Shown: piece by piece, positions 6,378 through 13,396 of the stretch
How the letters are laid out: the number at the start of each line of letters is the position of its first letter
Position numbering within the stretch: the first letter of the stretch is position 1
Source: JBECKQ01 sp040235375
GTDB lineage: Bacteria; Planctomycetota; Phycisphaerae; UBA1845
Reading direction: 5' to 3'
Assembly (NCBI GenBank): GCA_040235375.1
Contig: JBECKQ010000068.1
Span: 1 to 13,396 of the forward strand
Length of the DNA: 13,396 nucleotides
The notes under the pieces: generated by a model
What the model saw: only the letters and a program-made list of their open reading frames with translations
Told to the model about the DNA's origin: nothing
Database searches by the model: none
Translations under genes and position numbers: made by a program

Positions 6378-7637
6378 CTATGACGCGGCGATGTCGCGGC
6401 GGTACATTGCGCCTTCAAAGTTGATGTGCGAGACGGCTTCGTAGGCACGAGTGCGGGCTGCGTTCACGTCGTCGCCGAGCGCGGTGACGCCGAGCACGCG
6501 GCCGCCGCTGGTCAGACATGAGCCCCTCGCGTTCTGCGTACCGGCGTGATAAATGATGACATCGTTCATCGACGCAGCGGCATCCAGGCCGCCGATCAGC
6601 TTGCCTTTCTCGTACTTTCCGGGGTAGCCGCCGGAGGCCATGACCACGCAGACCGCGGGGCGCGGGTCCCAGCCGAGCTGGACCTGGTCAAGCCGACCGA
6701 CCGCGCAGGCGTCGAGCACCTCCAGCATGTCGCATCGCAATCGAGGGATCACGACCTGGGCTTCCGGATCGCCGAACCGGCAGTTGAACTCGAGCACCTT
6801 CGGGCCGGCGGCGGTCAGCATTATTCCGGCGTATAGAATGCCATGATATGTCACTCCGTCCGTCCGCAGCACGTCGATGATGGGGATGAACACGTGGCGA
6901 AGGATCTCATCGAGCAGGGCGTCGTCCACGCCCGGGGCCGGGCTGACGGCGCCCATGCCGCCGGTGTTGGGCCCGAAGTCGCCGTCGCCGGCACGCTTGT
7001 AGTCTCTGGCGGTCTCGAGCAGGTATATCGTGCGATCGTCGATGATCGCCAGCACGGACACTTCCGGACCGGTCAGTCGCTCCTCGACCACGACGATCTT
7101 GCCGGCGTCGCCGAACTGCCGCTCGACCATGATCTTCTCGAGGGCCAGCAGCCCTTCCGACGGGTCGTCGCACACGACGACGCCTTTGCCGGCGGCGAGC
7201 CCGGAGGCCTTAACGACGAGCGCGTAGTCGCGCGTGGCGACGTACGTGCGGGCGGCGTCGTAGCGATCGAAGACGCGGGCCTCGGCCGTCGGTACCTGGG
7301 CGCGGCGCATCAGCGTCTTGGCGTACGCCTTGTCCGCCTCGAGACGGGCGGCGGCGCGCGACGGGCCGAAGATGCGCATACCGGCCTTCACGAATGCATC
7401 GACGACGCCGGCGCACAGCGGCGCTTCCGGGCCGACCACGGTGAGATCCGCGCCCTGCGCCTTGGCGGCCGCGAGGACCTGGGCGGGATCTTCGGCATCG
7501 CCGGGCAGGTTGACGCCGATTTCGGCCGTGCCGCCGTTGCCAGGCAGGCAAAACAACCGGTCCAGACGGGGACTGGCGGCGATCGCCCGCGCGAGGGCGT
7601 GCTCGCGTCCGCCGCCGCCGACGAGAAGCACTTTCAT
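6378..7637 (-). CDS. purD: Phosphoribosylamine--glycine ligase (GAR synthetase)
   Basis: Cytoplasmic enzyme of purine synthesis: joins 5-phosphoribosylamine and glycine using ATP to give glycinamide ribonucleotide. The 419-residue length is normal. Visible motifs are the N-terminal nucleotide-fold loop VLLVGGGGREHAL (3-15), the ATP-grasp lysine loop KASGLAAGKGVVV (Lys151), the signature RDYKRAGDGDFGPNTGGMG (Lys214, Asn224), and the metal-binding ATP-grasp end EFNCRFGDPEAQ (Glu283, Asn285). The signature carries DYKR where E. coli has DHKR; this looks like family variation and not damage. All key residues are present, so the gene should be functional. The start ATG fits the family exactly, although no strong ribosome binding site precedes it. 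It stands apart from other purine genes: upstream is a secreted DUF4838 protein gene 141 bases away on the same strand, with hairpins between, and downstream is a convergent gene. Confidence 0.96.
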   Translation of the reverse strand: MKVLLVGGGGREHALARAIAASPRLDRLFCLPGNGGTAEIGVNLPGDAEDPAQVLAAAKAQGADLTVVGPEAPLCAGVVDAFVKAGMRIFGPSRAAARLEADKAYAKTLMRRAQVPTAEARVFDRYDAARTYVATRDYALVVKASGLAAGKGVVVCDDPSEGLLALEKIMVERQFGDAGKIVVVEERLTGPEVSVLAIIDDRTIYLLETARDYKRAGDGDFGPNTGGMGAVSPAPGVDDALLDEILRHVFIPIIDVLRTDGVTYHGILYAGIMLTAAGPKVLEFNCRFGDPEAQVVIPRLRCDMLEVLDACAVGRLDQVQLGWDPRPAVCVVMASGGYPGKYEKGKLIGGLDAAASMNDVIIYHAGTQNARGSCLTSGGRVLGVTALGDDVNAARTRAYEAVSHINFEGAMYRRDIAAS

Positions 7638-7668
7638 CGAAGGAATCGTCTGCCGGGGTGCGTTTTCG

Positions 7669-7687
7669 GCCGGAGAACGTCTCCGGC
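7669..7687. promoter_or_regulatory. Hairpin in the purD leader region
   Basis: GCCGGAGA (7669-7676) and TCTCCGGC (7680-7687) form a perfect 8-base stem around a 3-base loop, about 32 bases upstream of the purD start codon. No T-run follows on the minus strand, so a classical terminator is unlikely there. It could be a leader structure or a REP-like palindrome. It does not look like the known purine riboswitch or PurR box. Confidence 0.3.
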
Positions 7688-7753
7688 TCTTTCGGCGTCA
7701 GTGTAGAGCCGCCGCGGAATCTGTCGAGACGGCCGTTGCGAACCGCGGTGGCC

Positions 7754-7775
7754 CCATCGCCGGCCGGAACGATGG
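7754..7775 (-). terminator. Hairpin just after the DUF4838 gene
   Basis: CCATCG (7754-7759) pairs with CGATGG (7770-7775); the loop contains the self-complementary CCGGCCGG. It begins three bases after the DUF4838 stop codon on the minus strand. There is no T-run, so this is at most a weak or factor-assisted terminator. Confidence 0.3.
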
Positions 7776-7778
7776 CAG

Positions 7779-10358
7779 TCAGTGCTGCTCAGGAATCGCG
7801 CGGTCACGGGGCGTGAACAGATCGACCTCCAGGTCATCGATATCGACCTGGCCGTCCGGAGTGTAGACGTAGATGCGGAACAGCAAGTCCTTAGCGTCAG
7901 CGGGGATAACGGCATAGTGGTTGTAGTGTGTCCAGTCGGCATATTCGCTCAGCTTCGACTGGCGCCACTGCGGAGCGGTCCTTTTGCCCGTGCCGTTGAA
8001 AAAGTCCACGTAGGACGTGAATGCGCCGCGCCGAATCGTGCGAGGCCGATCGGAGCGAGCCTTCACTTCCATCGACACGCGAATAATCCCGGCGTTCGGA
8101 ACGGGTATGTGCTTGAATAGAAATGCGGCGCCGAATTTCGGGCTGATCTCGGTGCATTGAAGATGCATGGCGCCGTCGGCAACCACGGCGCGACAGCGCG
8201 TCGGGTAGACGGTTACTTCGTTCGCGTCCGCGCGGTCGAACGTCGCCCGCCCCCACGTGACGGGTATATCACGGGGCCCGGCTTTGCCCAACACGTAGAG
8301 CGGATGCGACTTGCTGAGGCGCGGATCGAGCGAGTTTCGTTCTTCGTCGGCGCGAATCCACGAGACGATCGCCTGGCCATACTTCCCGTAGGTGGCGATT
8401 TGGGCGAGGATGCGCTCTCGCTCATCCAGGGCGTTCACCAGGAGCCGCAGATCACCGGCGTCGGGGACGGCGGCGGGGCTGCGATCGAGCCGGGAGCCCG
8501 CCCGCAGCGCCTGCGCAGTGACGTCGGCAAGACGCCATGTCCGCAGCAGCCGGGTCAGTCGTTCTGCGGTGGCGTGGTCCACACTCGGGACGAGGCGCGC
8601 GCATTTTTGCTCTATTGCCGCCAGTCGCTCGTCCGGCGCGAACGTGCGCGCCAGAATCGCCAGGATACCGTTCAGCCCGCGGTCATCGCCCACGCCGGGC
8701 GCGAAGATATCCCGCACCGCCTCGGCGCGTTTTCCGGCGACGATGTTGTAGTACTCCTGCACGGACGGCGCCGCCGGACCGTACAGATCGCGGAAGTAAC
8801 CGGTCAGAACCTCCGTCGGGTCGGCGTCCGGGTCCCACATCAACCGGGTCCACAGGTAGGAGTCGGGTCCGAACTCCTCGGCGGAGGGGCTCATGTAGAC
8901 AAGACCGCCGAGGAAACCGTTGTCCCGGTGCAGCGTGACCCAGTCGACCATCGTCTGGCCGAGCGGCTGCGGGCATCCGAAATTGGACCAGCAAGCGATG
9001 GTGTAGCTGAAGATTCGCCCGCGTGCCTTGCTCCCCCAGTAGTGAAACAGCTGATCGAACTCCTGCCGTTCCGTTGAATCCTGCCCGCCCACGTAGAACA
9101 GCGTGTTGCGAGCCAGGCAGGGAACCAGGATCGGATTCAAGTCATGCTCGCGGACGGGTACGTCCCCGTAGTCACCATATACGTAGGGAACCAGCCTGCG
9201 CGTCGGGAACCGCGCGGCAACTTGCTCCGCCACCGCGTTGTCAAACTCGATCATCCGGTCGGTGAGGGCCGGGCGCACGAGATCGTACTGAAGGTGGTCG
9301 CGAGGCCGGTCGCCGGTCCAGGTGAACTCCGACAGGTCGTATTCGCCGGGCTGCTGGAGCGCGATCTCGCGATCGATTTCATTCACGCGTCGATCCCCAT
9401 TGAGGTCGCCATAGAGATCGAGCGGCGATACCGAACCGTCGAGCATGCGGCAATGAAGGCACTGACAGAAACCCTGACCGTCATTGTGCCCGATCGGCAT
9501 GGTTGTGGCGTCCGAGTGGTGGTCGAAGTAGTTGATCGCGAACCGGGCGACGCCTTCGATGGTCTTCGGATTCGTCGTGCACACCTGGCACTTCGGGCGG
9601 CAACGCCGGCCCTCGACAGTGAAACCGCTGGTGGCCGCGTCGCGGAATTCGTCTGAGGTGCCCACCGGACCGGTGGGATACATGGCCATGGCGTCCGGGC
9701 GATAGTCCGGGCTCTTCGGATCGCACCATCCCCTGGTAATCCGGTCCATGTAGTGCCCTTGGAAAAGCCCGAGCTCGTTGCCCTGGCGGGTGTGCAGCCA
9801 CCACCAGCTCTTGAAGTCGTCGTTGTCCGTGCTTATTCCGCGATGGCCGACGCGGTAAGGGAAGTAGGGATAGTCCGCGAGCGCGTAGTCGTCGGGCAGT
9901 TCCAGTTTGTCATGGTGCGGAATGATCTCGCCCAAGTCGCCGGGGAAGTACCAGCGGCAGCCCCAATGGTCGAGCAGGGCGACCACGCCGTTGACCGTAC
10001 CGTGGTATTGCGCCGCATTCTGTGTAACGTGGTAGTTTCCGGAGATCTGAGCGCCGGAGTTATTGCCGCCGATGTGGATCCCCGCGGCGTCAGAGGTGAT
10101 GCGGAAGCCGGCGGGAGGGACCGACTCGTCGGTCGACAGATAAAACGCCGGTCCTCTGGGGTGGGGGAGGATGAGGAGCCTGGCTCCGGTCATCCCGGTA
10201 ATGCAGCGGCGAAGCTCTTCGGCCGCCCAGCGAACGGACGACGAGTTGTCCTCCACCACTATGCACCAGCTTGACTGACCGCGGTCGACGATGGATCTGC
10301 CAGTCGCCGGCCCGGCCAGTAGTGCCACGATAAGCCCCGCGCGCAACTTCATCAGCAT
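7779..10358 (-). CDS. Secreted DUF4838 protein with dockerin-like calcium loop and C-terminal beta-sandwich module
   Basis: A large exported protein of 859 residues. A signal peptide (MKLRAGLIVALLAGPATG) is followed by an alpha/beta region (~30-130, VVEDNSSSVRWAAEELRRCI) like the N-terminal domain of GH67/GH20-type glycosidases. The DUF4838 region follows (~165-480), with CQVCTTNPKT (Cys257, Cys260) and HNDGQGFCQCLHC (Cys298, 300, 303), then TDRMIEFDNAVAEQVAARFP. Between them and that helix lies an insertion with a dockerin/EF-hand calcium loop DLNGDRRVNEID (318-329). After a helical region, residues ~690-855 look like a jelly-roll carbohydrate-binding module (ending VDIDDLEVDLF). Family context suggests action on polysaccharide outside the cytoplasm; no catalytic residue is established for DUF4838, so the reaction is unknown. 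AAGGA lies eight bases before the ATG at 10358, supporting that start over the ATG at 10352. The gene appears monocistronic: a strong terminator lies upstream and hairpins downstream. Confidence 0.87.
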   Translation of the reverse strand: MLMKLRAGLIVALLAGPATGRSIVDRGQSSWCIVVEDNSSSVRWAAEELRRCITGMTGARLLILPHPRGPAFYLSTDESVPPAGFRITSDAAGIHIGGNNSGAQISGNYHVTQNAAQYHGTVNGVVALLDHWGCRWYFPGDLGEIIPHHDKLELPDDYALADYPYFPYRVGHRGISTDNDDFKSWWWLHTRQGNELGLFQGHYMDRITRGWCDPKSPDYRPDAMAMYPTGPVGTSDEFRDAATSGFTVEGRRCRPKCQVCTTNPKTIEGVARFAINYFDHHSDATTMPIGHNDGQGFCQCLHCRMLDGSVSPLDLYGDLNGDRRVNEIDREIALQQPGEYDLSEFTWTGDRPRDHLQYDLVRPALTDRMIEFDNAVAEQVAARFPTRRLVPYVYGDYGDVPVREHDLNPILVPCLARNTLFYVGGQDSTERQEFDQLFHYWGSKARGRIFSYTIACWSNFGCPQPLGQTMVDWVTLHRDNGFLGGLVYMSPSAEEFGPDSYLWTRLMWDPDADPTEVLTGYFRDLYGPAAPSVQEYYNIVAGKRAEAVRDIFAPGVGDDRGLNGILAILARTFAPDERLAAIEQKCARLVPSVDHATAERLTRLLRTWRLADVTAQALRAGSRLDRSPAAVPDAGDLRLLVNALDERERILAQIATYGKYGQAIVSWIRADEERNSLDPRLSKSHPLYVLGKAGPRDIPVTWGRATFDRADANEVTVYPTRCRAVVADGAMHLQCTEISPKFGAAFLFKHIPVPNAGIIRVSMEVKARSDRPRTIRRGAFTSYVDFFNGTGKRTAPQWRQSKLSEYADWTHYNHYAVIPADAKDLLFRIYVYTPDGQVDIDDLEVDLFTPRDRAIPEQH

Positions 10359-10519
10359 ACGGGCAGTCCTTCAAATACTGATGGTGAACATCGAAGACGC
10401 TCCGCAGTCCACCGGCGGAAACGCAGGAAACCGACGCCCACCAAGCAGGGCAGCGCAATCCCATCAGGCTGCGCCCAACAGCTTGCGCGATCAGCGATCC
10501 GCTGTCGAGACAGGACGGC

Positions 10520-10572
10520 AAAAAAGGCCAAAAAGTGCGACGGCCGCCGCGGGTGTTCCGCGACGGCCGTCG
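10520..10572 (-). terminator. Strong intrinsic terminator of the surface-protein gene
   Basis: On the minus strand a 15-base stem (10572-10558 with 10552-10538, one mismatch) closes a 5-base loop. It is followed by CACTTTTTGGCCTTTTTT (T-runs at 10534-10530 and 10525-10520). It begins about 50 bases after the stop of the large surface-protein gene and separates it from the DUF4838 gene. The rest of the 10359-10622 gap shows no gene and no clear promoter. Confidence 0.85.
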
Positions 10573-10622
10573 AAACCGACTCGTCAGTACGGCTGCGGTC
10601 GATTCGATGTCCGGACTTCCCC

Positions 10623-13396
10623 CTACCGGCGGGGGAGTCGCCGGCGCCTGCCGCCGTACTTAAATCGCCCGAAACCGAGGAGCAGCGTCCAGATGCTCAC
10701 CACCCCGAGGGCGCCGCAGCCGGCTCCCGAGCCGCAACCGCTTGAGTCGGACTGATCACCTCCGTCACCGGTGGGGCAGCCGTTGCTGTCCACGTCGGTG
10801 CCGGCGGTCGTGTTCGGACAGAAATCGAGATTGTCGGGAACGCCGTCGCCGTCAGCATCGGGGGTGATGATCGGGCAGCCGGCGTCGTCGACCTGAACGC
10901 CGGCTTCTGTTTCCGGACAGTTGTCGAGGCAGTTGGGGACGCCGTCACTGTCGGCGTCGGTGTCCGGAATACCGCAGCCGCAGATGCCGGCGCTGATCTT
11001 GTTGGGATCCTCGGGGCAACCGTCGCAGAAGTCGCCGACGCCGTCCTCGTCCTGGTCGTCCTGGTTGGCATTGAGCACCGTGGGGCAGTTGTCGATGCAG
11101 TCGGGAACGCCGTCGGCGTCCGTGTCCGTCTCCGGCTCACCACAGCCGCAGATGCCGGCCGTCGTCTTGTCCGGGTCGTTCGGGCATCCATCACAGGCGT
11201 CGCCGACTCCGTCGTTGTCCGAGTCAAGCTGGCCGGGGTTTGCGACCAGCGGGCAATTGTCCTGGCTGTTGGCGACGCCGTCGTTGTCGGTGTCGTCTGC
11301 CGGCGGGCCGTTGGTGTTGCCGTTGTCGGTCTCGAGGCAGTCCACGACGCCGTTCGAGTTCGCATCCACGTCGGCGGTGCCGCATCCGCAGACGCCGGGC
11401 GCCGACTTGTCCGGATCGTCCGGGCAACCATCGCACGCGTCGATCACGCCGTCGTCGTCGGTGTCGTTGGCCAATTCGCACTCATCCGGGACACCGTTGG
11501 CATCGCAGTCCTCGCTGAGCTCGTCCGCGATGTCAGCGCTGTCGAGCACGCCGTTGTTGTTGCAGTCGTATTGATACTCGTAAGCGCCCATGTCGATGTT
11601 GCCCGCGTCGCCGTCCTCGACGAGCGGGTCGTCGACGATGCGCGTGAGGTCGTCCAGATCGTGCTCCTTGGGTTGACCGGAGATCGCGGAGTCGTCGCCG
11701 CTGTCCACGCAGGGCGAGAACGCGCTCAAACGGAGGTCGTCGTCCGAGTTGCCCGCCGTGTCATCCGCGCCGTCGCCGTCGATGAAGGCGGGGTCGGTGC
11801 TGATATTGCCGTTCGAACCGCCGCCGAGGCTCTGTATGCAACTGTACGTAACGGTGGTCGGGTTCTCGACCTGGTCCGCGACGATGAACATGATCTGGTC
11901 GGACTGCGGTGTGCCGCCCTGGTCGGTGTTCGCCCAGATGATGGTGTTGGCGATCGTGGGTAGCAGCGGATTGGCCTCGGACGAGGCGTTCGCGTATACG
12001 CCGCCGCCGAGGGCGCCGGCCCGATTCGCGAAGATCGTGCTGTTGGTCAGCGTGGTTGTGCTGTCGAAGCTGTGGATGGCGCCGCCGCTGGCCGTGGCCG
12101 AGTTGCCGACGAACAGTCCATTGGTAAACGTGGGGTCGGGATTGCCGGTGACCTCGCCCTGGCTGGAGACGGCTCCTCCGAGGCCGGCGCGATTCTCGAT
12201 AAAGCGGCAGGCGTCCACTTTCGGGTCGCTGGCCACGTGGTTGTACATGGCGCCGCCGCGCGAGCCGGCGATGTTGTCGATGAACTCGCAGTGCGAGATG
12301 GATGGGCTGCCCACGTCGTTGGCGATTGCTCCGCCGTTTACGTCCGCCGTGTTGCCATCGAACGTGGTGTCGGTGATGGTTGGGTGGGAGCTCGCATTGA
12401 AGATAGCTCCGCCGTTGTCGCCGGCGTCGTTGTCGTTCAGCTTGCAGTCGGTGATCGCGGGATTGCTGTTGGTGTTGTAGAAGGCGCCGCCGTTACCGCT
12501 GGCGTCGTTGCCGGTGAAGGTCGAGTCCGTGAAGGTGGGAGAGCTGCCGTCGTTTCGCACGGCGCCGCCGTTGAGCGCGTCGTTGTTCGAGAACGAGCAC
12601 TCCGTGACGGTCGCGTTACTGGCGCTCTTGTTATACATGGCTCCGCCGTCGTGGACGGCGCTATTGTTGGAGAACAGGGTGTCGTTAATGTCGGGCGTGC
12701 TGCTGCTCGCGCTATAGATGGCCCCGCCCTCGTCCGCCTGGTTGAAGCGCAGGGAGCAGCCGTCGAGCGTCGGGCTGGCCGCGTTGTTGTAGATGGCGCC
12801 GCCTTTTCCGTCGGCCGCGTTGCTGAGGAACTCCGTGTCGGTCAGCGCCGGGGTGCCGCCGCTGTTGTACATGCCGCCGCCGTTGCGCGCCGCTTCGTTG
12901 CCGGTGATGAGGCAATCTTCGACGTCGAGCCCTGCGCCGGAGTTGTAGATGCCGGCTCCATCACTGTCGGAGCCTGCTCCATCAGCGAGTCCCGCGGTAA
13001 TGGTGAAGCCGCTGAGCGTGGCTCTCGCGGAGGACGTGACCACGTGATAGCTGTTGTCGGAATCCGACGCGGCTCCGATGTTGCCGCTGAGAACGGTGGG
13101 ATGCGACGAGGGGTTTGCCTGGCTCAAGGCGGTCTCCCCGCCGGCGAAACCGCCGTACAACTGAACGTCCGCCGGAAGGTCGAAGACCGCGCTACGCGGG
13201 TCCAGCGCATCCGACAGTTCCGTGGGGAGGTACGTTCCCTCCGCCACCCAGACGATGATCTCATCGGCGCCGCTGCCGGCCGCGTAGGTTAGCGCCGACT
13301 GAAGATCGGTATAGGCGTTCGTCCAGTCGGTGCCGCTGTTCGCCCCCGTGGCGTCGGCGTCGACGAAAACGCAGGCGTTCGGCGGATCGCAGATTT
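10623..13396 (-). CDS. Large surface protein: beta-helix repeats, thrombospondin type 3 repeats, C-terminal sorting tail (N-terminus outside window)
   Basis: Partial gene: the reading frame stays open to the window edge, giving 923 visible residues, with the start and signal peptide beyond it. A GTG at 13247 is not the start, because the open frame upstream encodes CVFVDADATGANSGTDW and AYTDLQSALTYA, the usual opening of planctomycete right-handed beta-helix proteins. Next come ten 26-residue GGAIYN/FxxN repeats (12180-12959, chlamydial Pmp-like), then more irregular coils to about 11930. The beta-helix section closes with FSPCVDSGDDS and NIDMGAYEYQ. DCNNNGVLD/DCDANGVPDECE segments follow, then Asp-rich thrombospondin type 3 calcium repeats (DSDNDGVGDACDGCP). 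The tail is CGSGAGCG, a hydrophobic stretch ALGVVSIWTLLLGF, then RRRRLPRR. It is inferred to be displayed on the cell surface, adhesive or structural; no enzyme motif is recognised. A strong terminator follows. Confidence 0.88.
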   Translation of the reverse strand, partial: ICDPPNACVFVDADATGANSGTDWTNAYTDLQSALTYAAGSGADEIIVWVAEGTYLPTELSDALDPRSAVFDLPADVQLYGGFAGGETALSQANPSSHPTVLSGNIGAASDSDNSYHVVTSSARATLSGFTITAGLADGAGSDSDGAGIYNSGAGLDVEDCLITGNEAARNGGGMYNSGGTPALTDTEFLSNAADGKGGAIYNNAASPTLDGCSLRFNQADEGGAIYSASSSTPDINDTLFSNNSAVHDGGAMYNKSASNATVTECSFSNNDALNGGAVRNDGSSPTFTDSTFTGNDASGNGGAFYNTNSNPAITDCKLNDNDAGDNGGAIFNASSHPTITDTTFDGNTADVNGGAIANDVGSPSISHCEFIDNIAGSRGGAMYNHVASDPKVDACRFIENRAGLGGAVSSQGEVTGNPDPTFTNGLFVGNSATASGGAIHSFDSTTTLTNSTIFANRAGALGGGVYANASSEANPLLPTIANTIIWANTDQGGTPQSDQIMFIVADQVENPTTVTYSCIQSLGGGSNGNISTDPAFIDGDGADDTAGNSDDDLRLSAFSPCVDSGDDSAISGQPKEHDLDDLTRIVDDPLVEDGDAGNIDMGAYEYQYDCNNNGVLDSADIADELSEDCDANGVPDECELANDTDDDGVIDACDGCPDDPDKSAPGVCGCGTADVDANSNGVVDCLETDNGNTNGPPADDTDNDGVANSQDNCPLVANPGQLDSDNDGVGDACDGCPNDPDKTTAGICGCGEPETDTDADGVPDCIDNCPTVLNANQDDQDEDGVGDFCDGCPEDPNKISAGICGCGIPDTDADSDGVPNCLDNCPETEAGVQVDDAGCPIITPDADGDGVPDNLDFCPNTTAGTDVDSNGCPTGDGGDQSDSSGCGSGAGCGALGVVSIWTLLLGFGRFKYGGRRRRLPRR
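10929..11432 (-). repeat. Three long calcium-repeat units in the surface-protein gene
   Basis: Units beginning DGCP start at 11432, 11192 and 11024 (minus strand). Each runs about 32 residues: DGCP-[DNE]-DP-[DN]-K, then GxCGCG, then D-rich DxDxNGVxDC. They alternate with shorter DNCP units. The spacings are 240 and 168 bases, both whole numbers of codons. They belong to the thrombospondin type 3 family, which binds many calcium ions through Asp side chains. Confidence 0.7.
12180..12959 (-). repeat. Ten tandem 26-residue beta-helix repeats within the surface-protein gene
   Basis: The 780 bases encode exactly 260 residues in ten units, eight of 26 residues, one of 25 and one of 27. Each begins GGA[IM]YN or a variant and carries a central TDCxF/xxN strand. 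Many units have a Cys at the same place (EDCLI, DGCSL, TECSF, TDCKL, SHCEF, DACRF), which would stack on one face of the helix. Units are clearly diverged from each other, so the array looks old and not freshly duplicated. Confidence 0.8.

Noticed and set aside
6843..7706. Plus-strand open frame opposite purD
   Set aside because: purD is unmistakable on the minus strand; the plus-strand frame has no recognisable motif.
12180..12959. CRISPR array
   Set aside because: The periodicity is 78 bases, coding and diverged, with no constant repeat plus unique spacer pattern.
10623..13247. A complete surface-protein gene starting at GTG 13247
   Set aside because: The frame stays open to the window edge and encodes the conserved VDADATGANSG opening upstream, so the gene is truncated by the window.
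12072..13292. Long plus-strand open frame (406 residues) opposite the beta-helix repeats
   Set aside because: A Val/Ala/Gly/Arg-rich repetitive shadow of the repeat array; the minus strand has the recognised surface-protein repeats.

Overview
The window is GC-rich bacterial chromosome, most likely from a planctomycete (Planctomycetota), possibly an uncultured one. The evidence is the kind of proteins encoded: a large surface protein opening with a VDADATGANSG-type motif, followed by GGAIYN-type beta-helix repeats and thrombospondin type 3 calcium repeats with DCDANGVPDECE-like segments; a DUF4838 secreted protein; and a DUF4097 envelope protein. Gaps carrying short GC-rich palindromic sequences fit the same group. 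This assignment is from recall of protein style, not from a database search. There are eight protein-coding genes, no RNA gene, no CRISPR array and no recognisable insertion sequence.

Layout. (1) 22-1797: a minus-strand gene for an alginate-export-type outer-membrane porin, divergent from the next gene; its upstream region holds a near-consensus sigma-54 promoter. (2) 1798-3769, plus strand: a GAF/AAA+/Fis sigma-54-dependent activator, followed 34 bases later by a small uncharacterised protein, probably one operon. (3) 3770-3905: convergent gap with two hairpins. (4) 3906-5144, minus strand: a DUF819 multi-pass membrane protein. (5) 5145-5506: non-coding gap with short repeats. (6) 5507-6364, plus strand: a DUF4097-type exported, possibly lipid-anchored protein, convergent with (7) purD (6378-7637, minus). 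(8) 7779-10358, minus strand: an 859-residue secreted DUF4838 protein with a dockerin-like calcium loop inside it. (9) A strong intrinsic terminator, then a very large surface protein (10623 to beyond 13396, minus strand) whose N-terminus lies outside the window.

How they work together. The one clear functional module is the divergent pair at 22-3375. A sigma-54 activator gene with a sigma-70-type promoter faces a porin gene whose promoter has -24/-12 elements at the correct spacing, so the activator probably switches on the porin in response to something its GAF domain senses. The DUF4838 protein and the beta-helix protein are both exported and large, but a terminator separates them, so they are probably not co-transcribed. 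purD is a housekeeping gene with no evident link to its neighbours. I found no defence system, biosynthetic cluster or mobile element; the most interesting items are the sigma-54 circuit, the calcium-loop insertion in the DUF4838 protein, and the modular surface protein with a Cys/TM/Arg tail.
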